In this document: one piece after another, positions 1-9,262 of the stretch
How the letters are laid out: the number at the start of each line of letters is the position of its first letter
How positions within the stretch are numbered: position 1 is the first letter of the stretch
From: Oscillospiraceae bacterium
Lineage (GTDB): Bacteria; Bacillota; Clostridia; Oscillospirales; Oscillospiraceae
Direction: 5' to 3'
Length of the DNA: 64,000 bases
Assembly (NCBI GenBank): GCA_910575695.1
Contig: CAJTGJ010000009.1
Coordinates: 59,360-123,359, forward strand
Notes under the pieces: model-generated
Databases searched by the model: none
Told to the model about the DNA's origin: nothing
Seen by the model: only the letters and a program-made list of their open reading frames with translations
Translations under genes and position numbers: made by a program

Positions 1-92
1 CCTGTTCAGCCTGGGAGAATAGGGGGAAAGCCGGCGGAAGGTTTTTCCAGATCCGCCTTCCCTTTGCAAAGTAGGAAAAAATCGTGCAGTTT

Positions 93-123
93 AAGGAACG
101 CCCATTGTCAATGGGCGTTCCTT
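93..123 (+). terminator. hairpin upstream of the GH16 gene
   Basis: A perfect 14-bp stem (93-106 with 110-123) and a 3-base loop, followed by a weakly T-rich stretch (ttctattatc). It probably ends transcription of a gene left of the window. Nothing else codes convincingly in 1-263. Confidence 0.5.
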
Positions 124-263
124 CTATTATCATTATCGCCAGAAAAAGCGGGTTCGCCTGCCAAACCTTTGTAGGATGTGTGAAAGCTTTCGGATCTGCT
201 GCCCCACGGTCACAAACGCGGCGACGCGTTGTGAATAAAAACAGTGAGAAGGAGAACTGAGCG

Positions 264-1829
264 ATGAAAAAGAGGATTCTTGCAATGCTTCTGGCCCTGG
301 CCATGACAGCAGCCCTGGCTGCCTGCAAGCCAAGCGCCAGCCAACCCACGGAGGCTCCCCCCTCCCAGCAGCCGTCCGGCGCCCCCAGCGACGCCCCCAG
401 CGCCGCCCCCGTGGACGCCCCCATGCTGGCCGACTTCTCCGCCGGCGCGGTGGACGCGTTCTTTGCCTCCGACGGCTGGTCCAACGGCAGCGTGTTCAAC
501 GTGTGGTGGAAAGGCGACATGGTTACTTATTCCGACGGCCAGCTCCATCTGGGCATCTCCGACGCCAACGGCGAGGTGGAGCAGGGCTACTACGGCGGCG
601 AGGCCCGCACGGGGCTGTACTACGGTTATGGCGATTACGTCGTAAAGATGAAGCCCTCCAAGGCGGAGGGCACCGCCAGCACCTTCTTTACCTGCACCGG
701 CCCCTACGACATCAACGCGGAGGGCAATCCCAATCCCTGGGACGAGATCGACATTGAGTTCTTAGGCAAGGACACCACCGGCGTCCAGTTCAACTATTTC
801 GTGGACGGCCAGGGAGGCCACGAATACTGGTACGACCTGGGGTTCGACGCCTCCGAGGAGTTCCATGAGTACGGCTTCCGCTGGGCGGAGGATTCCATTT
901 CCTGGCTGGTGGACGGCAAGGAGGTTTACACGGTGGAAGCCAGCGAGGAAAACCCCCTGCCCTCCGCCCCGGGCCGCATTCTGATGAATTACTGGTGCGG
1001 CACCTCCGACGCCGAGGGCTGGATGGGCAAATATGAGCTCAGCGACGCCACCGCCGACTACCAGTGGGTCAAGACCTCCGCCACCGGCCGCGAGCTGGTT
1101 CCCAGCGAGGACGGCGAACAGGATGGCAGCATGGACGGCCTGGACGTGAGCTTCGCCAACGGCGCGGCGGCGGACGGCAGCGTCTTTGCCTCCGACGGCT
1201 GGTCCAACGGCAGCGTGTTCAACGTGTGGTGGAAGGGCGACATGGTTACTTATTCCGACGGCCAGCTCCACCTGGGCATCACCGACGCCAACGGCGAGGT
1301 GGAGCAGGGCTATTATGGCGGCGAGGCCCGCACCGCCCATCACTACGGGTACGGCGAGTACTCCGTCAGCATGAAGCCCTCCAAGGCGGAGGGCACCGCC
1401 AGCACCTTCTTCACCTGCACCGGCGATTACGATATCGGCCTGGACGGCAATCCCAACCCCTGGGATGAGATCGACATTGAATTTTTGGGCAAGGACACCA
1501 CCGGCGTCCAGTTCAACTATTTCGTGGACGGGCAGGGAGGCCACGAGTACTGGTACGATCTGGGCTTCGACGCCTCTGAGGAGTTCCACGAGTACGGCTT
1601 CCGCTGGGCGGAGGATTCCATCACCTGGACTGTGGACGGCAAGGACGTGTACACGGTGGAAGCCAGCGAGGAAACCCCTCTGCCCTCCGCCCCGGGCCGC
1701 ATCCTGATGAATTACTGGTGCGGCACCCCCGACGCGGAGGGCTGGATGGGCAAGTATGAGCTCAGCGACGCCACCGCCGACTATCAGTGGATCAAGACCA
1801 CCGCCACCGGCATCAGCCTGGACGGCTGA
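264..1829 (+). CDS. Lipoprotein with two tandem GH16 (beta-glucanase-like) domains
   Basis: 521 aa. A lipoprotein signal peptide ends in lipobox LAAC (Cys21), so the protein should be anchored outside the membrane. A Pro/Ala/Ser linker (about 22-50) precedes two near-identical GH16-type jelly-roll domains (about 51-280 and 292-518). Each has the GH16 catalytic signature EIDIE (Glu161/Asp163/Glu165 and Glu402/Asp404/Glu406), where the first Glu is the nucleophile and the last the acid/base in this family. GH16 enzymes cut beta-1,3 or mixed beta-1,3/1,4 glucans, or related galactans; the exact substrate cannot be read from the motif. The start is set by AGAAGGAGA upstream of ATG. It lies just before a GT2 synthase and a GH3 beta-glucosidase on the same strand, which fits a beta-glucan locus. 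Confidence 0.85.
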   Translation: MKKRILAMLLALAMTAALAACKPSASQPTEAPPSQQPSGAPSDAPSAAPVDAPMLADFSAGAVDAFFASDGWSNGSVFNVWWKGDMVTYSDGQLHLGISDANGEVEQGYYGGEARTGLYYGYGDYVVKMKPSKAEGTASTFFTCTGPYDINAEGNPNPWDEIDIEFLGKDTTGVQFNYFVDGQGGHEYWYDLGFDASEEFHEYGFRWAEDSISWLVDGKEVYTVEASEENPLPSAPGRILMNYWCGTSDAEGWMGKYELSDATADYQWVKTSATGRELVPSEDGEQDGSMDGLDVSFANGAAADGSVFASDGWSNGSVFNVWWKGDMVTYSDGQLHLGITDANGEVEQGYYGGEARTAHHYGYGEYSVSMKPSKAEGTASTFFTCTGDYDIGLDGNPNPWDEIDIEFLGKDTTGVQFNYFVDGQGGHEYWYDLGFDASEEFHEYGFRWAEDSITWTVDGKDVYTVEASEETPLPSAPGRILMNYWCGTPDAEGWMGKYELSDATADYQWIKTTATGISLDG

Positions 1830-1838
1830 CAGCCTGCG

Positions 1839-1877
1839 GTCTGCGTATCCCGCCCCAATGGGGCGGGATACGCAGAC
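1839..1877 (+). terminator. Strong hairpin after the GH16 gene
   Basis: A perfect 18-bp stem (1839-1856 with 1860-1877) and 3-base loop, 10 bp after the stop codon. No U tract follows, so it may be an RNA-stabilising or attenuating hairpin rather than a classical terminator. Confidence 0.5.
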
Positions 1878-1900
1878 GGATTGAATGAGTGTAGAATGAT

Positions 1901-3199
1901 ATGGGATATTTGACAGCTCTTGCCATTGTTTTTATTTCCATCTGGTGCTGTTTCTTTCTCCTGCTGTTCCATTACGGTGTATTTGCCCTGATTGGCGTGT
2001 TCACGCGAACGGCCTATCCCAAGGCGGACCGCCTGCTGAAGTATGGCATTGTTATTGCGGCCCGTAACGAGGAGGCGGTGATCGGCTCCCTGCTGGACAG
2101 TATCCGGGCTTGCGATTACCCGCGGGAAAAACTGGTGGTGTTTGTTGTGGCCCACAACTGCACCGACCGCACCGCACAGATCGCCCGGGCGCACGGGGCC
2201 AACGTCTATGAGTATGACAACCCGGCGGAACGCACGGCGGGCTATGCCTACCGCTATCTGTTTGACCGGATCAATGCCGAGTGGGGAGACGCGGGGATGG
2301 ACGGCTTTTTCATCATCAACGCCGACAATGTACTTTCTCCCAGTTACGTTTCCAAAATGAACGACGCCTTTGTGGCCACAGGCGGGGAACACGTTGTCAC
2401 GTCCTACCGCAACTCCCGCAACTTCGGCAGCAACTATATGTCCTGCCTGTACGGCATATACTTCATCTCCGCCTGCCGCTTTGAGGCCCGGGGGCGCACG
2501 GCGTGCGGGTGCAGCACCCGGGTGTCAGGCACCGGATACCTGTTTCCGCCCAAGCTGGTGGAACACGGCTGGGAGTACGTCACCCTCACCGAGGACTGGG
2601 AGTTCACCGCCGACCAGCTGGCCCGGGGGAGCAAGGTGCTCTACTGCGATGAGGCGGAGTTTTTCGATGAGCAGCCCCTCACGGTGAAGGTGATGCTCCG
2701 CCAGCGGCTGCGCTGGGCCCGGGGGCACATGATCGTCTTTTTCACCCGGTTCCGGACGCTGATGAAAAGCCTGTTTTCCAGAAGAAACGGGCTGGATGGG
2801 CGTCGGCGTTTTTCCGTATTCGACATTTCCGCCAGCATTCTGCCGCTGGGCGTAATCAGCGTGGCCCTGCTGCTGCTCCAGCTGGGGGGGATTGCGCTGT
2901 GCCCCCTGTTCGGGTACGACGCGGGGCGGGTTTGGAGGATTTACGGGCTGATCTCCCTGGCGCTGTTTGCACTGTCCTATGCGCTCACCGTGCTGGGCGC
3001 GGTGCTGCTGGTATTTCTGGAGCGCGCGCGCATCCGGGGGGTGGGAAAGGGAACGCTGGCGGCAGCGGCGGCCCTGTGGCCCCTGTTCCTGCTGGTGAAC
3101 GTATTTTTGGACGTGGCCGCGCTGTTCCTCCGGGATCTGGAGTGGAAGGTGATTCCCCATGTTGGCGCGGTGAACAACGCAAAAGCGCCAACAAGTTGA
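1901..3199 (+). CDS. Processive family 2 glycosyltransferase, membrane bound
   Basis: 432 aa. An N-terminal membrane helix (about 4-30) is followed by a GT2 domain: IVIAARNEE nucleotide-binding start, VVAHNCTDRTA, a DxD-like INADN, TEDWEF (acceptor-binding TED) and QRLRWARGH, the Q-x-x-R-W signature of processive beta-glycosyltransferases such as cellulose, hyaluronan and NodC-type synthases. Three or four hydrophobic segments follow in the C-terminal 140 residues. It should polymerise or transfer a UDP-sugar at the inner membrane. The product is unknown, but flanking GH16 and GH3 genes suggest a beta-glucan or similar glycan. The Shine-Dalgarno sequence is poor, which may mean low translation. 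Confidence 0.85.
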   Translation: MGYLTALAIVFISIWCCFFLLLFHYGVFALIGVFTRTAYPKADRLLKYGIVIAARNEEAVIGSLLDSIRACDYPREKLVVFVVAHNCTDRTAQIARAHGANVYEYDNPAERTAGYAYRYLFDRINAEWGDAGMDGFFIINADNVLSPSYVSKMNDAFVATGGEHVVTSYRNSRNFGSNYMSCLYGIYFISACRFEARGRTACGCSTRVSGTGYLFPPKLVEHGWEYVTLTEDWEFTADQLARGSKVLYCDEAEFFDEQPLTVKVMLRQRLRWARGHMIVFFTRFRTLMKSLFSRRNGLDGRRRFSVFDISASILPLGVISVALLLLQLGGIALCPLFGYDAGRVWRIYGLISLALFALSYALTVLGAVLLVFLERARIRGVGKGTLAAAAALWPLFLLVNVFLDVAALFLRDLEWKVIPHVGAVNNAKAPTS

Positions 3200-3329
3200 T
3201 TGCTGCATAAAATTTTCCGTTAATAAAACATTGAATTGGATGCTTGTTTAAACCTGTGCTATAAAAATTTGTGAGAATATAGGGTGTGCTGGCAATTTTC
3301 AAGCAGGCCCTAATTTAGGAGGGTTTTCC

Positions 3330-6300
3330 GTGGCGAAAGAAAAAGGCAACAAGAAAAAGCTGAGCGCGAAGGCGTTTACCGCCATCGTCGCGCCCCTGCT
3401 GGCAATTCTTCTGGCGTTTTCCATTGTGCTGTCCGTGGTGACCACCTCCCGGTTTGACCTGGTTCTCCGGGACATCTTCGGCGAGACCGATTTCAGCAAG
3501 GGCAGCGCGGGCCATGACATTGACGCCAATTACTACACCCGGGATATCGCCGACTCCAAAGAGCTCCAGGCCGCCGAGCAGGCGTACGCCCGCAAGGCCG
3601 GGGCCGAGGGCATGGTGCTCCTGTACAACAACACGGAGGGGGGCAAGGGCCTGCCCGTGGCGGGCGGCTCCAAGCTGAGCCTGTTCTCCTCCTCCTCGGT
3701 GGATCTGCTGGCCGGCGGCACGGGCTCCGGCGTGTCCACCATCTCCAGCGATATGCGCACCGCCCTCACCGAGCAGGGCTTTGCCGTCAACGAGGCGCTG
3801 TGGAAGTTCTACAGCGACAACCACGGGAGCTATACCCGGGGCGGCGGCTCCATCATGTACGGCGGCGCGGAGGACTGGACCATCAAGGAGGCCCCCGTCT
3901 CCGCCATCCCCGATGCCGCCAAGAGCGAGGCGGAGGGCACTATCCCCGTGTTTTTCCTGGCCCGAACCGGCGGCGAGGGCCGGGACCTGGGCCGCTACAT
4001 GGGCGAGTGGACCGATGTGTCCGGGGACAAGGAGAAGCATTACCTGGAGCCCAACTCCGTGGAGCTGGAGGTCATCCAGTACCTCAACGACACCTTTGAC
4101 AATGTAATCCTGGTGGTCAACACCAATAACGCCTTCGAGCTGGGCTGGGTGGCCGATTATCCCAGCATCAGCGCGGTGCTGTGGGCCCCCGGCGCGGGGG
4201 GCGACACCTGCCGGTCCATCGCCGACGTGCTCAGCGGGACGGTGAACCCCTCCGGCCACCTGGTGGACACCTTCGCCTACGACGCTTTCTCCTCCCCCGC
4301 CATGCAGAACATGGGGGACATGATGCTGGTCAACGGCGGGCAGGACGTAGAGGCCGCCGTGTTCTACGACGAGGGCATCTACGTGGGCTATAAGTACTAT
4401 GAAACCCGCTACTTCGACAAGGCCTTGGGCCAGGGCAATGCCGGGGACTACGACTATGCCGCCGCGGTGCAGTACCCCTTTGGCTACGGCATCTCCTATA
4501 CCACCTTTGAGTGGTCTGACTTTCAGATGGGCCAGATGGACGCCGACGGCAATATTGAACTCAGCGTGACCGTGAAGAATACCGGCGCGGTTGCTGGCCG
4601 GGACGTGGTGCAGGTCTACCTCAACGCCCCTTACACGGATTACGACAAGGCCAACCACATTGAGAAGTCCGCCGTCACCCTGGTGGGCTTTGAGAAAACC
4701 GGCGAGCTTCAGCCCGACCAGTCCGAGACCGTCACCGTCACGGTGAACCGGAAGGACTTCATCTCCTACGACGATGTGAACGCCAAGACCTACATCCTGG
4801 AGGCGGGAGATTACCTGCTCACCGCCGCTGAGAACGCCCACGCCGCCGCCGACAACTTCCTGGCCTACGGCGGACAGGCCGTGGAGCCCCTATTCGGCGG
4901 GGCGGACGCCTCCTTTGTGGGCAGCTGGAGCTATGACTACAGCGGCAACGGCGGGGTGGATAACGAGACCTACGCCAAGTCCCTCACCGGCGTGGACGTG
5001 ACCAACCAGTTCGACCACGCCGTGTACGACGAGTTCACCCCCCGGGACCAATACCTCACCCGGCAGGATTGGACCGGTACCTTCCCCCAGACCCACGGCA
5101 ATCAGGACAGCCGGCGGCAGAGCCCGTTCAGTGAAAAGAATGGCTTCACCTGGGAGGTGGAGGTGTCCGACGCCATTCGGGACGCCATCAAGGCCAAGGG
5201 CGTGGGCGCGTCCTTGAACCCCATGACCGAGGAGGAGGCCGCCGCCATGGCGGGCCAGTACGGGCAGAAGGGTAATCTGGAGCTCATCGACTTCCGGGGC
5301 CGGGATTATGACGAGGTGGAGGCCGAGGGCGGCTGGGACGCCCTCATCGACCAGATGGACGTAAGCGAGCTGGAGACCATCATCCGCAACGGCGGCTACC
5401 AGACCCTGGGCTCCGCCAACATCGCCAAGCCCCGGGCCATCGACTACGACGGCCCCTCCGGGCTGAACGAGGGCGGCATCACCCACGAGCCCTATTCCAT
5501 CACCTATCCCTGCGCCACCAACCTTGCCGCCAGCTGGGACCGGCAGAATTCCTATCTCCACGGCTATTACGTGGGTGAGGACGCCCTGGCCTCCGACGGA
5601 AACTGGGGCAATCACCAGTATGTGGGCCTCATCACCGGCTGGTACGCCCCGGCCATGAACATCCACCGCACGCCGTTTGCCGGACGCAACTTCGAGTACT
5701 ACTCCGAGGACGGCTTCATCTCCGGCGAATTCGCCCGGGAGGCGTCGGTGGCCTGCTCCGAAAAGGGCGTGTACGCCTACATCAAGCATTTCGCCCTCAA
5801 CGACCAGGAGGACCACCGCAGCCATGTGGCCACCTTCTCCAACGAGCAGGCCATTCGGGAGATTTACCTCAAGCCCTTCCAGACCTGCATTGAGGAGCGG
5901 GGAACCACCCCCATCAAGGTTCAGGAGTACGACGCGGACTCCCAGTCCTACACCGAAAAAGAGGTGGAGATCCCTGCCGTCATGGCGGTCATGTCCTCCT
6001 TCAACCGCATCGGCTGCACCTGGGCGGGCGGCAACTACAATCTGCTCACCGGGGTGCTGCGCAATGAATGGGGCTTCGACGGAACCGTCATCACCGACTA
6101 CGACGGCGGCGGCGTCATGGACACCGAACAGTGCGTCCGGGCCGGGGGAGATTTGAAGCTGACGGGTTTTGAGGTGGACGCGCCCATTGACGTGAGCAAC
6201 CCCGCCTCCCAGTACTTCGCCAGGCAGGCCATTAAGCATATTCTGTACACCACGGTGAACTCCAACGCCATGAACGGCATCGTCCATGGCACCTCTGTGG

Positions 6301-6425
6301 GTGAACTGCCCTTTGCCAACTATTGGTTCATTCTGATCGGCGAGGGCGTGATCGCGGCGGGCCTCATCGTATGGGGCGTGATCGCCATTGTGCGGCGGTG
6401 GAAAAAGGAGAAGGCCGGGAACTGA
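3330..6425 (+). CDS. Domain-swapped GH3 beta-glucosidase with two membrane anchors
   Basis: 1031 aa, GTG start behind GGAGGG. Segments in order: N-terminal membrane helix (about 14-37); the GH3 alpha/beta sandwich (about 80-390, with MVLLYNNTEGG and a PFGYGISYTTFEW end); a fibronectin III-like domain (about 395-515); then the (beta/alpha)8 barrel (about 640-950) with DGPSGLNEGG, KHFALND (Lys819-His820) and VITDYDGGG, whose Asp923 is the expected nucleophile; and a C-terminal membrane helix (about 997-1021) ending in Arg/Lys. Usual GH3 order is barrel first; the inverted order is known from Ruminococcus albus and Butyrivibrio enzymes. Expected reaction is release of glucose from beta-glucosides at the cell surface. 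Two anchors on one glycosidase is unusual. Confidence 0.88.
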   Translation: MAKEKGNKKKLSAKAFTAIVAPLLAILLAFSIVLSVVTTSRFDLVLRDIFGETDFSKGSAGHDIDANYYTRDIADSKELQAAEQAYARKAGAEGMVLLYNNTEGGKGLPVAGGSKLSLFSSSSVDLLAGGTGSGVSTISSDMRTALTEQGFAVNEALWKFYSDNHGSYTRGGGSIMYGGAEDWTIKEAPVSAIPDAAKSEAEGTIPVFFLARTGGEGRDLGRYMGEWTDVSGDKEKHYLEPNSVELEVIQYLNDTFDNVILVVNTNNAFELGWVADYPSISAVLWAPGAGGDTCRSIADVLSGTVNPSGHLVDTFAYDAFSSPAMQNMGDMMLVNGGQDVEAAVFYDEGIYVGYKYYETRYFDKALGQGNAGDYDYAAAVQYPFGYGISYTTFEWSDFQMGQMDADGNIELSVTVKNTGAVAGRDVVQVYLNAPYTDYDKANHIEKSAVTLVGFEKTGELQPDQSETVTVTVNRKDFISYDDVNAKTYILEAGDYLLTAAENAHAAADNFLAYGGQAVEPLFGGADASFVGSWSYDYSGNGGVDNETYAKSLTGVDVTNQFDHAVYDEFTPRDQYLTRQDWTGTFPQTHGNQDSRRQSPFSEKNGFTWEVEVSDAIRDAIKAKGVGASLNPMTEEEAAAMAGQYGQKGNLELIDFRGRDYDEVEAEGGWDALIDQMDVSELETIIRNGGYQTLGSANIAKPRAIDYDGPSGLNEGGITHEPYSITYPCATNLAASWDRQNSYLHGYYVGEDALASDGNWGNHQYVGLITGWYAPAMNIHRTPFAGRNFEYYSEDGFISGEFAREASVACSEKGVYAYIKHFALNDQEDHRSHVATFSNEQAIREIYLKPFQTCIEERGTTPIKVQEYDADSQSYTEKEVEIPAVMAVMSSFNRIGCTWAGGNYNLLTGVLRNEWGFDGTVITDYDGGGVMDTEQCVRAGGDLKLTGFEVDAPIDVSNPASQYFARQAIKHILYTTVNSNAMNGIVHGTSVGELPFANYWFILIGEGVIAAGLIVWGVIAIVRRWKKEKAGN

Positions 6426-6485
6426 CCGCGCCTGAGCAGCACAAAGAGAACGCCGGAACTTCGGTGATTCTATAAATCCTCATTC

Positions 6486-6523
6486 AGCGGCGGCCGGACT
6501 CCGAAAGGGGCCCGGCCGCCGCT
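6486..6523 (+). terminator. Terminator-like hairpin after the GH3 gene
   Basis: A 12-bp perfect GC-rich stem (6486-6497 with 6512-6523) about 60 bp after the GH3 stop, with no clear U tract. A second hairpin (6657-6669 with 6676-6690) lies further on; between them I see no convincing gene. Confidence 0.5.
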
Positions 6524-6708
6524 TATCCTGCCGGACCGTGCCGGCGAATCCCCGGCACATCCGGGACAGCTTCAACATCTTTGGTTTTGAGCCGATCGGG
6601 GATGAGCGGGAGCGCAGCTCCGCCGCCTGGGGGCCGGAGGACTGGCGGCAAACAACGCGGGCGGTTCCCGTGATTGGGAAAACCGCCCGCAAACTTAAAT
6701 TATGGTTT

Positions 6709-7123
6709 TTATATGGCAAGGCGCCGCCAGATTCTCTCAAGCCATTTCTTTGCGCGCCTCATATCCCCGTGCTTGACTGCAACGGTCAAGCTGTCGCTGC
6801 TCCATCGGATATCAGCACTCCAAAATGCGTTTATGATGGCATAAAGATACCGATACCAGGTTTGCTGCTCCTCTGAGAAATCACGGATAGAACGATATCC
6901 CCTTTTTGAGACGGATTACCACAGGAGGTTCCGATATAAGCTCCGCTTTTACAATGAGCCGTATTTCTTCTTTGCGGGAGTAATCGCTGTGCTCATAATC
7001 GCATCTTTGTAATTCAGCAACACGCTTGATTGCGGAGCGGATTCCAAAATCCTGTAATATGGTCCGAATATCTTTGTGCGAAATGGTGAGTATACCGTGC
7101 CTCCAATGGAAGATTATTATCAA
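6709..7123 (-). pseudogene. Remnant of a phosphotransferase-like gene with internal deletion
   Basis: Two coding-like pieces on the minus strand meet near 6880 in different frames. The upstream piece (7123 to 6881, 80 codons) has IRLIVKAELISEPPVVIRL, resembling the N-terminal lobe of aminoglycoside-phosphotransferase/kinase-like proteins. The downstream piece (about 6880 to stop at 6709) reads YRYLYAIINAFWSADIRW and ends KKWLERIWRRLAI, like the family's C-terminal end. The middle, including any catalytic loop, is gone. Family assignment is tentative; non-functionality is clear. Confidence 0.45.
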
Positions 7124-7409
7124 TTATAACACAAATATCCATATAGTTCAACCGGTGATACGAAACTTCAACAAACAACGTTGCCAGCAGTATGATATCT
7201 GTTCCGGTACGCATCACTGTAAAACTTGCCGCGTGATATGACACGTTGGGGGGAATCCCTTTCCGCAGTTCTGACATTTCAGTTCTTCTGCCTTTCCGAT
7301 CCCCCTTCCTTTATTCTGCCGGAGAGGGGGTGGTTCTGCTCTGTTTGACGCTTACAACCACACAAACTACCGATGCCTCAAACAAAAATAAAAAAATTAA
7401 ATTTTCCTC

Positions 7410-7438
7410 TTGATTTTTTCTGTGTGATATGGTAATAT
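7410..7438 (+). promoter_or_regulatory. Promoter of tRNA-Pro
   Basis: -35 TTGATT (7410-7415), 17-bp spacer, -10 TAATAT (7433-7438), about 30 bp before the tRNA in an AT-rich stretch. The 7124-7409 stretch holds no gene I can support. Confidence 0.65.
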
Positions 7439-7469
7439 AATTCAGGTAATTGATGGGGACACAAAATAT

Positions 7470-7546
7470 CCGGGTGTGGCGAAGTTTGGTATCGCGCTTG
7501 ACTGGGGGTCAAGAGGCCGCAGGTTCAAGTCCTGTCACTCGGACCA
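7470..7546 (+). tRNA. tRNA-Pro (anticodon GGG)
   Basis: Cloverleaf by eye: acceptor CCGGGTG pairs with CACTCGG (one G-T), anticodon loop CTGGGGG in the stem CTTGA/TCAAG gives anticodon GGG, T arm GCAGG-TTCAAGT-CCTGT, and an encoded ACCA end. Its 3' half is the integration target of the two elements downstream. Confidence 0.92.
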
Positions 7547-7578
7547 TTTTCTCGATAAAAACCGCTGATTTTCAGCGG
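7502..7578 (+). repeat. att site 1 (77-bp direct repeat, left copy)
   Basis: Identical to 41635-41711 over 77 bp, from the tRNA-Pro anticodon loop through the gene end and the tRNA terminator hairpin (ccgctga/tcagcgg, 7562-7578). This is the left junction of element 1; because the repeat rebuilds the 3' half, the tRNA stays functional. Confidence 0.9.
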
Positions 7579-7665
7579 CTTTTATCATTTTTGAGAACTT
7601 TTTCTCCGCTTTTGCTTTTTCTGTTCGTTGACTGACCCAAATTTGACCCATACCAGCAAAATTTT

Positions 7666-7697
7666 AGGGAACGCCGGTTTTTTCTCCGGCGCTCCCT
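7666..7697 (-). terminator. Terminator of integrase 1
   Basis: A 12-bp stem with one mismatch (7666-7677 with 7686-7697) between the integrase stop and att; in the minus direction it is followed by taaaattttg. An equivalent hairpin sits at about 41800-41831 after integrase 2. Confidence 0.55.
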
Positions 7698-7722
7698 GCG
7701 TTGATTGCGGTTCTGCTGCTTT

Positions 7723-8883
7723 TTAGATAGACTGGGCGATAAATCCTCCCATACGGTCGGCGGCCTCCTTCTGCATTTCCCCAGTAACGTGGGTATAGGT
7801 GTCCAGCGTAAAGCCCGCGCTGTAGTGGCCCAAAATGCTGGAGACGGTTTTGATGTCCACACCCTGCTGGATCGCCAGAGTTGCAAATGTATGTCTCAAG
7901 TCATGAAATCTGACGTTTTCGGTGATTCCAGCTTTCTTCAGCAAAGTCTTGTGCAGCCGCCCGATACAGTCTGGGCCGTACATCTTCCCCGTCACCGGCG
8001 AAGGGAACATATACGGATTTTCGGGGTGCTTGGCGTGCTCCTGAACAAGGAGGTCCACCGTCTCCTTCGGCAGGATGATCGTCCGTACCGAGTTGGCGGT
8101 TTTCGGCTCAGTGACCCTCACCTCTCCCTTCAACCGTCCCGCTGACTTTGACACCCGGAGGGTTCTGGTCTCTACGTCAAGGTCAGTCCAGAGGAGCGCT
8201 GTCAGTTCACCCCGCCTCAGCCCTGTGGTCAGTTCCAGGTAGAACATGGGCAGGACGCCGTGCTCCTCCGCCGCGCTGAGATAAGTGCCAATCTGCTCTG
8301 CCGGAAGGATCTGCATCTCCTTCTTCTCCTTCGGCGGCAGACGGCAGCCGATAGCCGGGTTGTAGGGGATGAGCCGCTCCTTCACCGCCTGGTCCAGCAC
8401 CGTGCGGAGCATGGCATGGAGGCCGCGCACCGTCCGGGCGCTCAGACTCCTGTCCTTCATACCCTCGTATTTCTCCACTCTGCCGCCTTTTTTCGTCTTG
8501 TTGTAGAACTTTTGAATATCCAAAGTGGTGAGCTTTTCCAGTTTGATCTTACCGATGTTCGGCGCGATGTGATGCTCAATGTAGCTGCGGTAGTATTCCG
8601 CTGTGCTGTCCTTGACGGCAGGTTTGCAGTAGTTCTCATGCCAGATCCAACACCATTCCTCTACCGTGTATTGCCCTGCCTTGGTCACATCAATTTTCCC
8701 GTTTTTCTCAATGGCCTGGGCCAGCTTCTCCTTGCACTCTTTTTGCGTTTTTGCCAGAACATTTTTGTAGATGGCCTTGCCCGTCACCGGGTCGCGGCCC
8801 GCCGTATACCGTCCCTCCCAGCGGCCATCGGAGCGCTTGCGCAGGCTGCCCTCACCATTTGCTCTTTTCTTAGCCGTGGTCAT
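7723..8883 (-). CDS. int: Tyrosine recombinase (integrase) of element 1
   Basis: 386 aa, Tn916/phage-type. N-terminal arm-binding AP2-like region (GEGSLRKRSDGRWEGRYTAG), SAM-like core-binding domain (about 70-165), catalytic domain with Arg in TGLRRGELTALLW, HDLRHTFAT (His-x-x-Arg), LGHYS (His) and the nucleophile Tyr in TLDTYTHV. It should integrate and excise the element at the tRNA-Pro 3' end, 145 bp away. The start overlaps the upstream DUF6809-like stop (ATGA), so the two are translationally coupled. A near-identical copy is at 41864-43024. Confidence 0.93.
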   Translation of the reverse strand: MTTAKKRANGEGSLRKRSDGRWEGRYTAGRDPVTGKAIYKNVLAKTQKECKEKLAQAIEKNGKIDVTKAGQYTVEEWCWIWHENYCKPAVKDSTAEYYRSYIEHHIAPNIGKIKLEKLTTLDIQKFYNKTKKGGRVEKYEGMKDRSLSARTVRGLHAMLRTVLDQAVKERLIPYNPAIGCRLPPKEKKEMQILPAEQIGTYLSAAEEHGVLPMFYLELTTGLRRGELTALLWTDLDVETRTLRVSKSAGRLKGEVRVTEPKTANSVRTIILPKETVDLLVQEHAKHPENPYMFPSPVTGKMYGPDCIGRLHKTLLKKAGITENVRFHDLRHTFATLAIQQGVDIKTVSSILGHYSAGFTLDTYTHVTGEMQKEAADRMGGFIAQSI

Positions 8884-9176
8884 TCACCTCCATTTCTGAT
8901 ATCGCCATCGTTGTCATCTATGCATTCGGCTATCATTCTCACACCCAGCCGGAAGCCCAGGATGAAATTTTCCCGTGCCGTGATGCTGTCGATTTCCTGC
9001 TGCGATTCAATCAGTTTTGCCAGAACCGTCTGCCCTGCTTCGCTGAGCTGCTCCATAAGCTGGTTTTCGAAGCGGGCCACACGGTCTGTGGCCCGCCGCA
9101 GTTCTGAATTAGGGTTCATAACCTGTTCATTGGGTGTGATGTTGCCATAGTAGAAATCTTCCAAAGTTTTCCGCAT
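8880..9176 (-). CDS. Small DUF6809-like protein of element 1
   Basis: 98 aa, start chosen at MRKTLEDFYYG because AAGGAGGCGGAGAAA precedes it. Mostly helical with a conserved pattern (RRATDRVARFE..., ENFILGFRLGVRM). It resembles small DUF6809-type proteins common in Firmicute elements; function unknown. It lies between excisionase and integrase and overlaps the integrase start by 4 bp, so a role in regulating recombination is possible (inference). Related copies: 43021-43317 and, more distantly, 17484-17816. Confidence 0.7.
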   Translation of the reverse strand: MRKTLEDFYYGNITPNEQVMNPNSELRRATDRVARFENQLMEQLSEAGQTVLAKLIESQQEIDSITARENFILGFRLGVRMIAECIDDNDGDIRNGGE

Positions 9177-9262
9177 TTTCTCCGCCTCCTTTTGCAAGGA
9201 CACAACATACCACAGGCCGGCGGGAATATCCATGGAAAAGGCCGAGAGTTATCAGTTTGTTA

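Noticed and set aside
3315..4841. Long open frames antisense to the GH3, GH16, polymerase, hsdR and hsdM genes
   Set aside because: GC-rich third positions open the reverse frames; the products are Gly/Val/His-rich with no motifs, and the sense genes are clear.
6538..6876. 112-codon plus-strand frame
   Set aside because: No ribosome site or family resemblance; its second half overlaps the clearer minus-strand phosphotransferase remnant.
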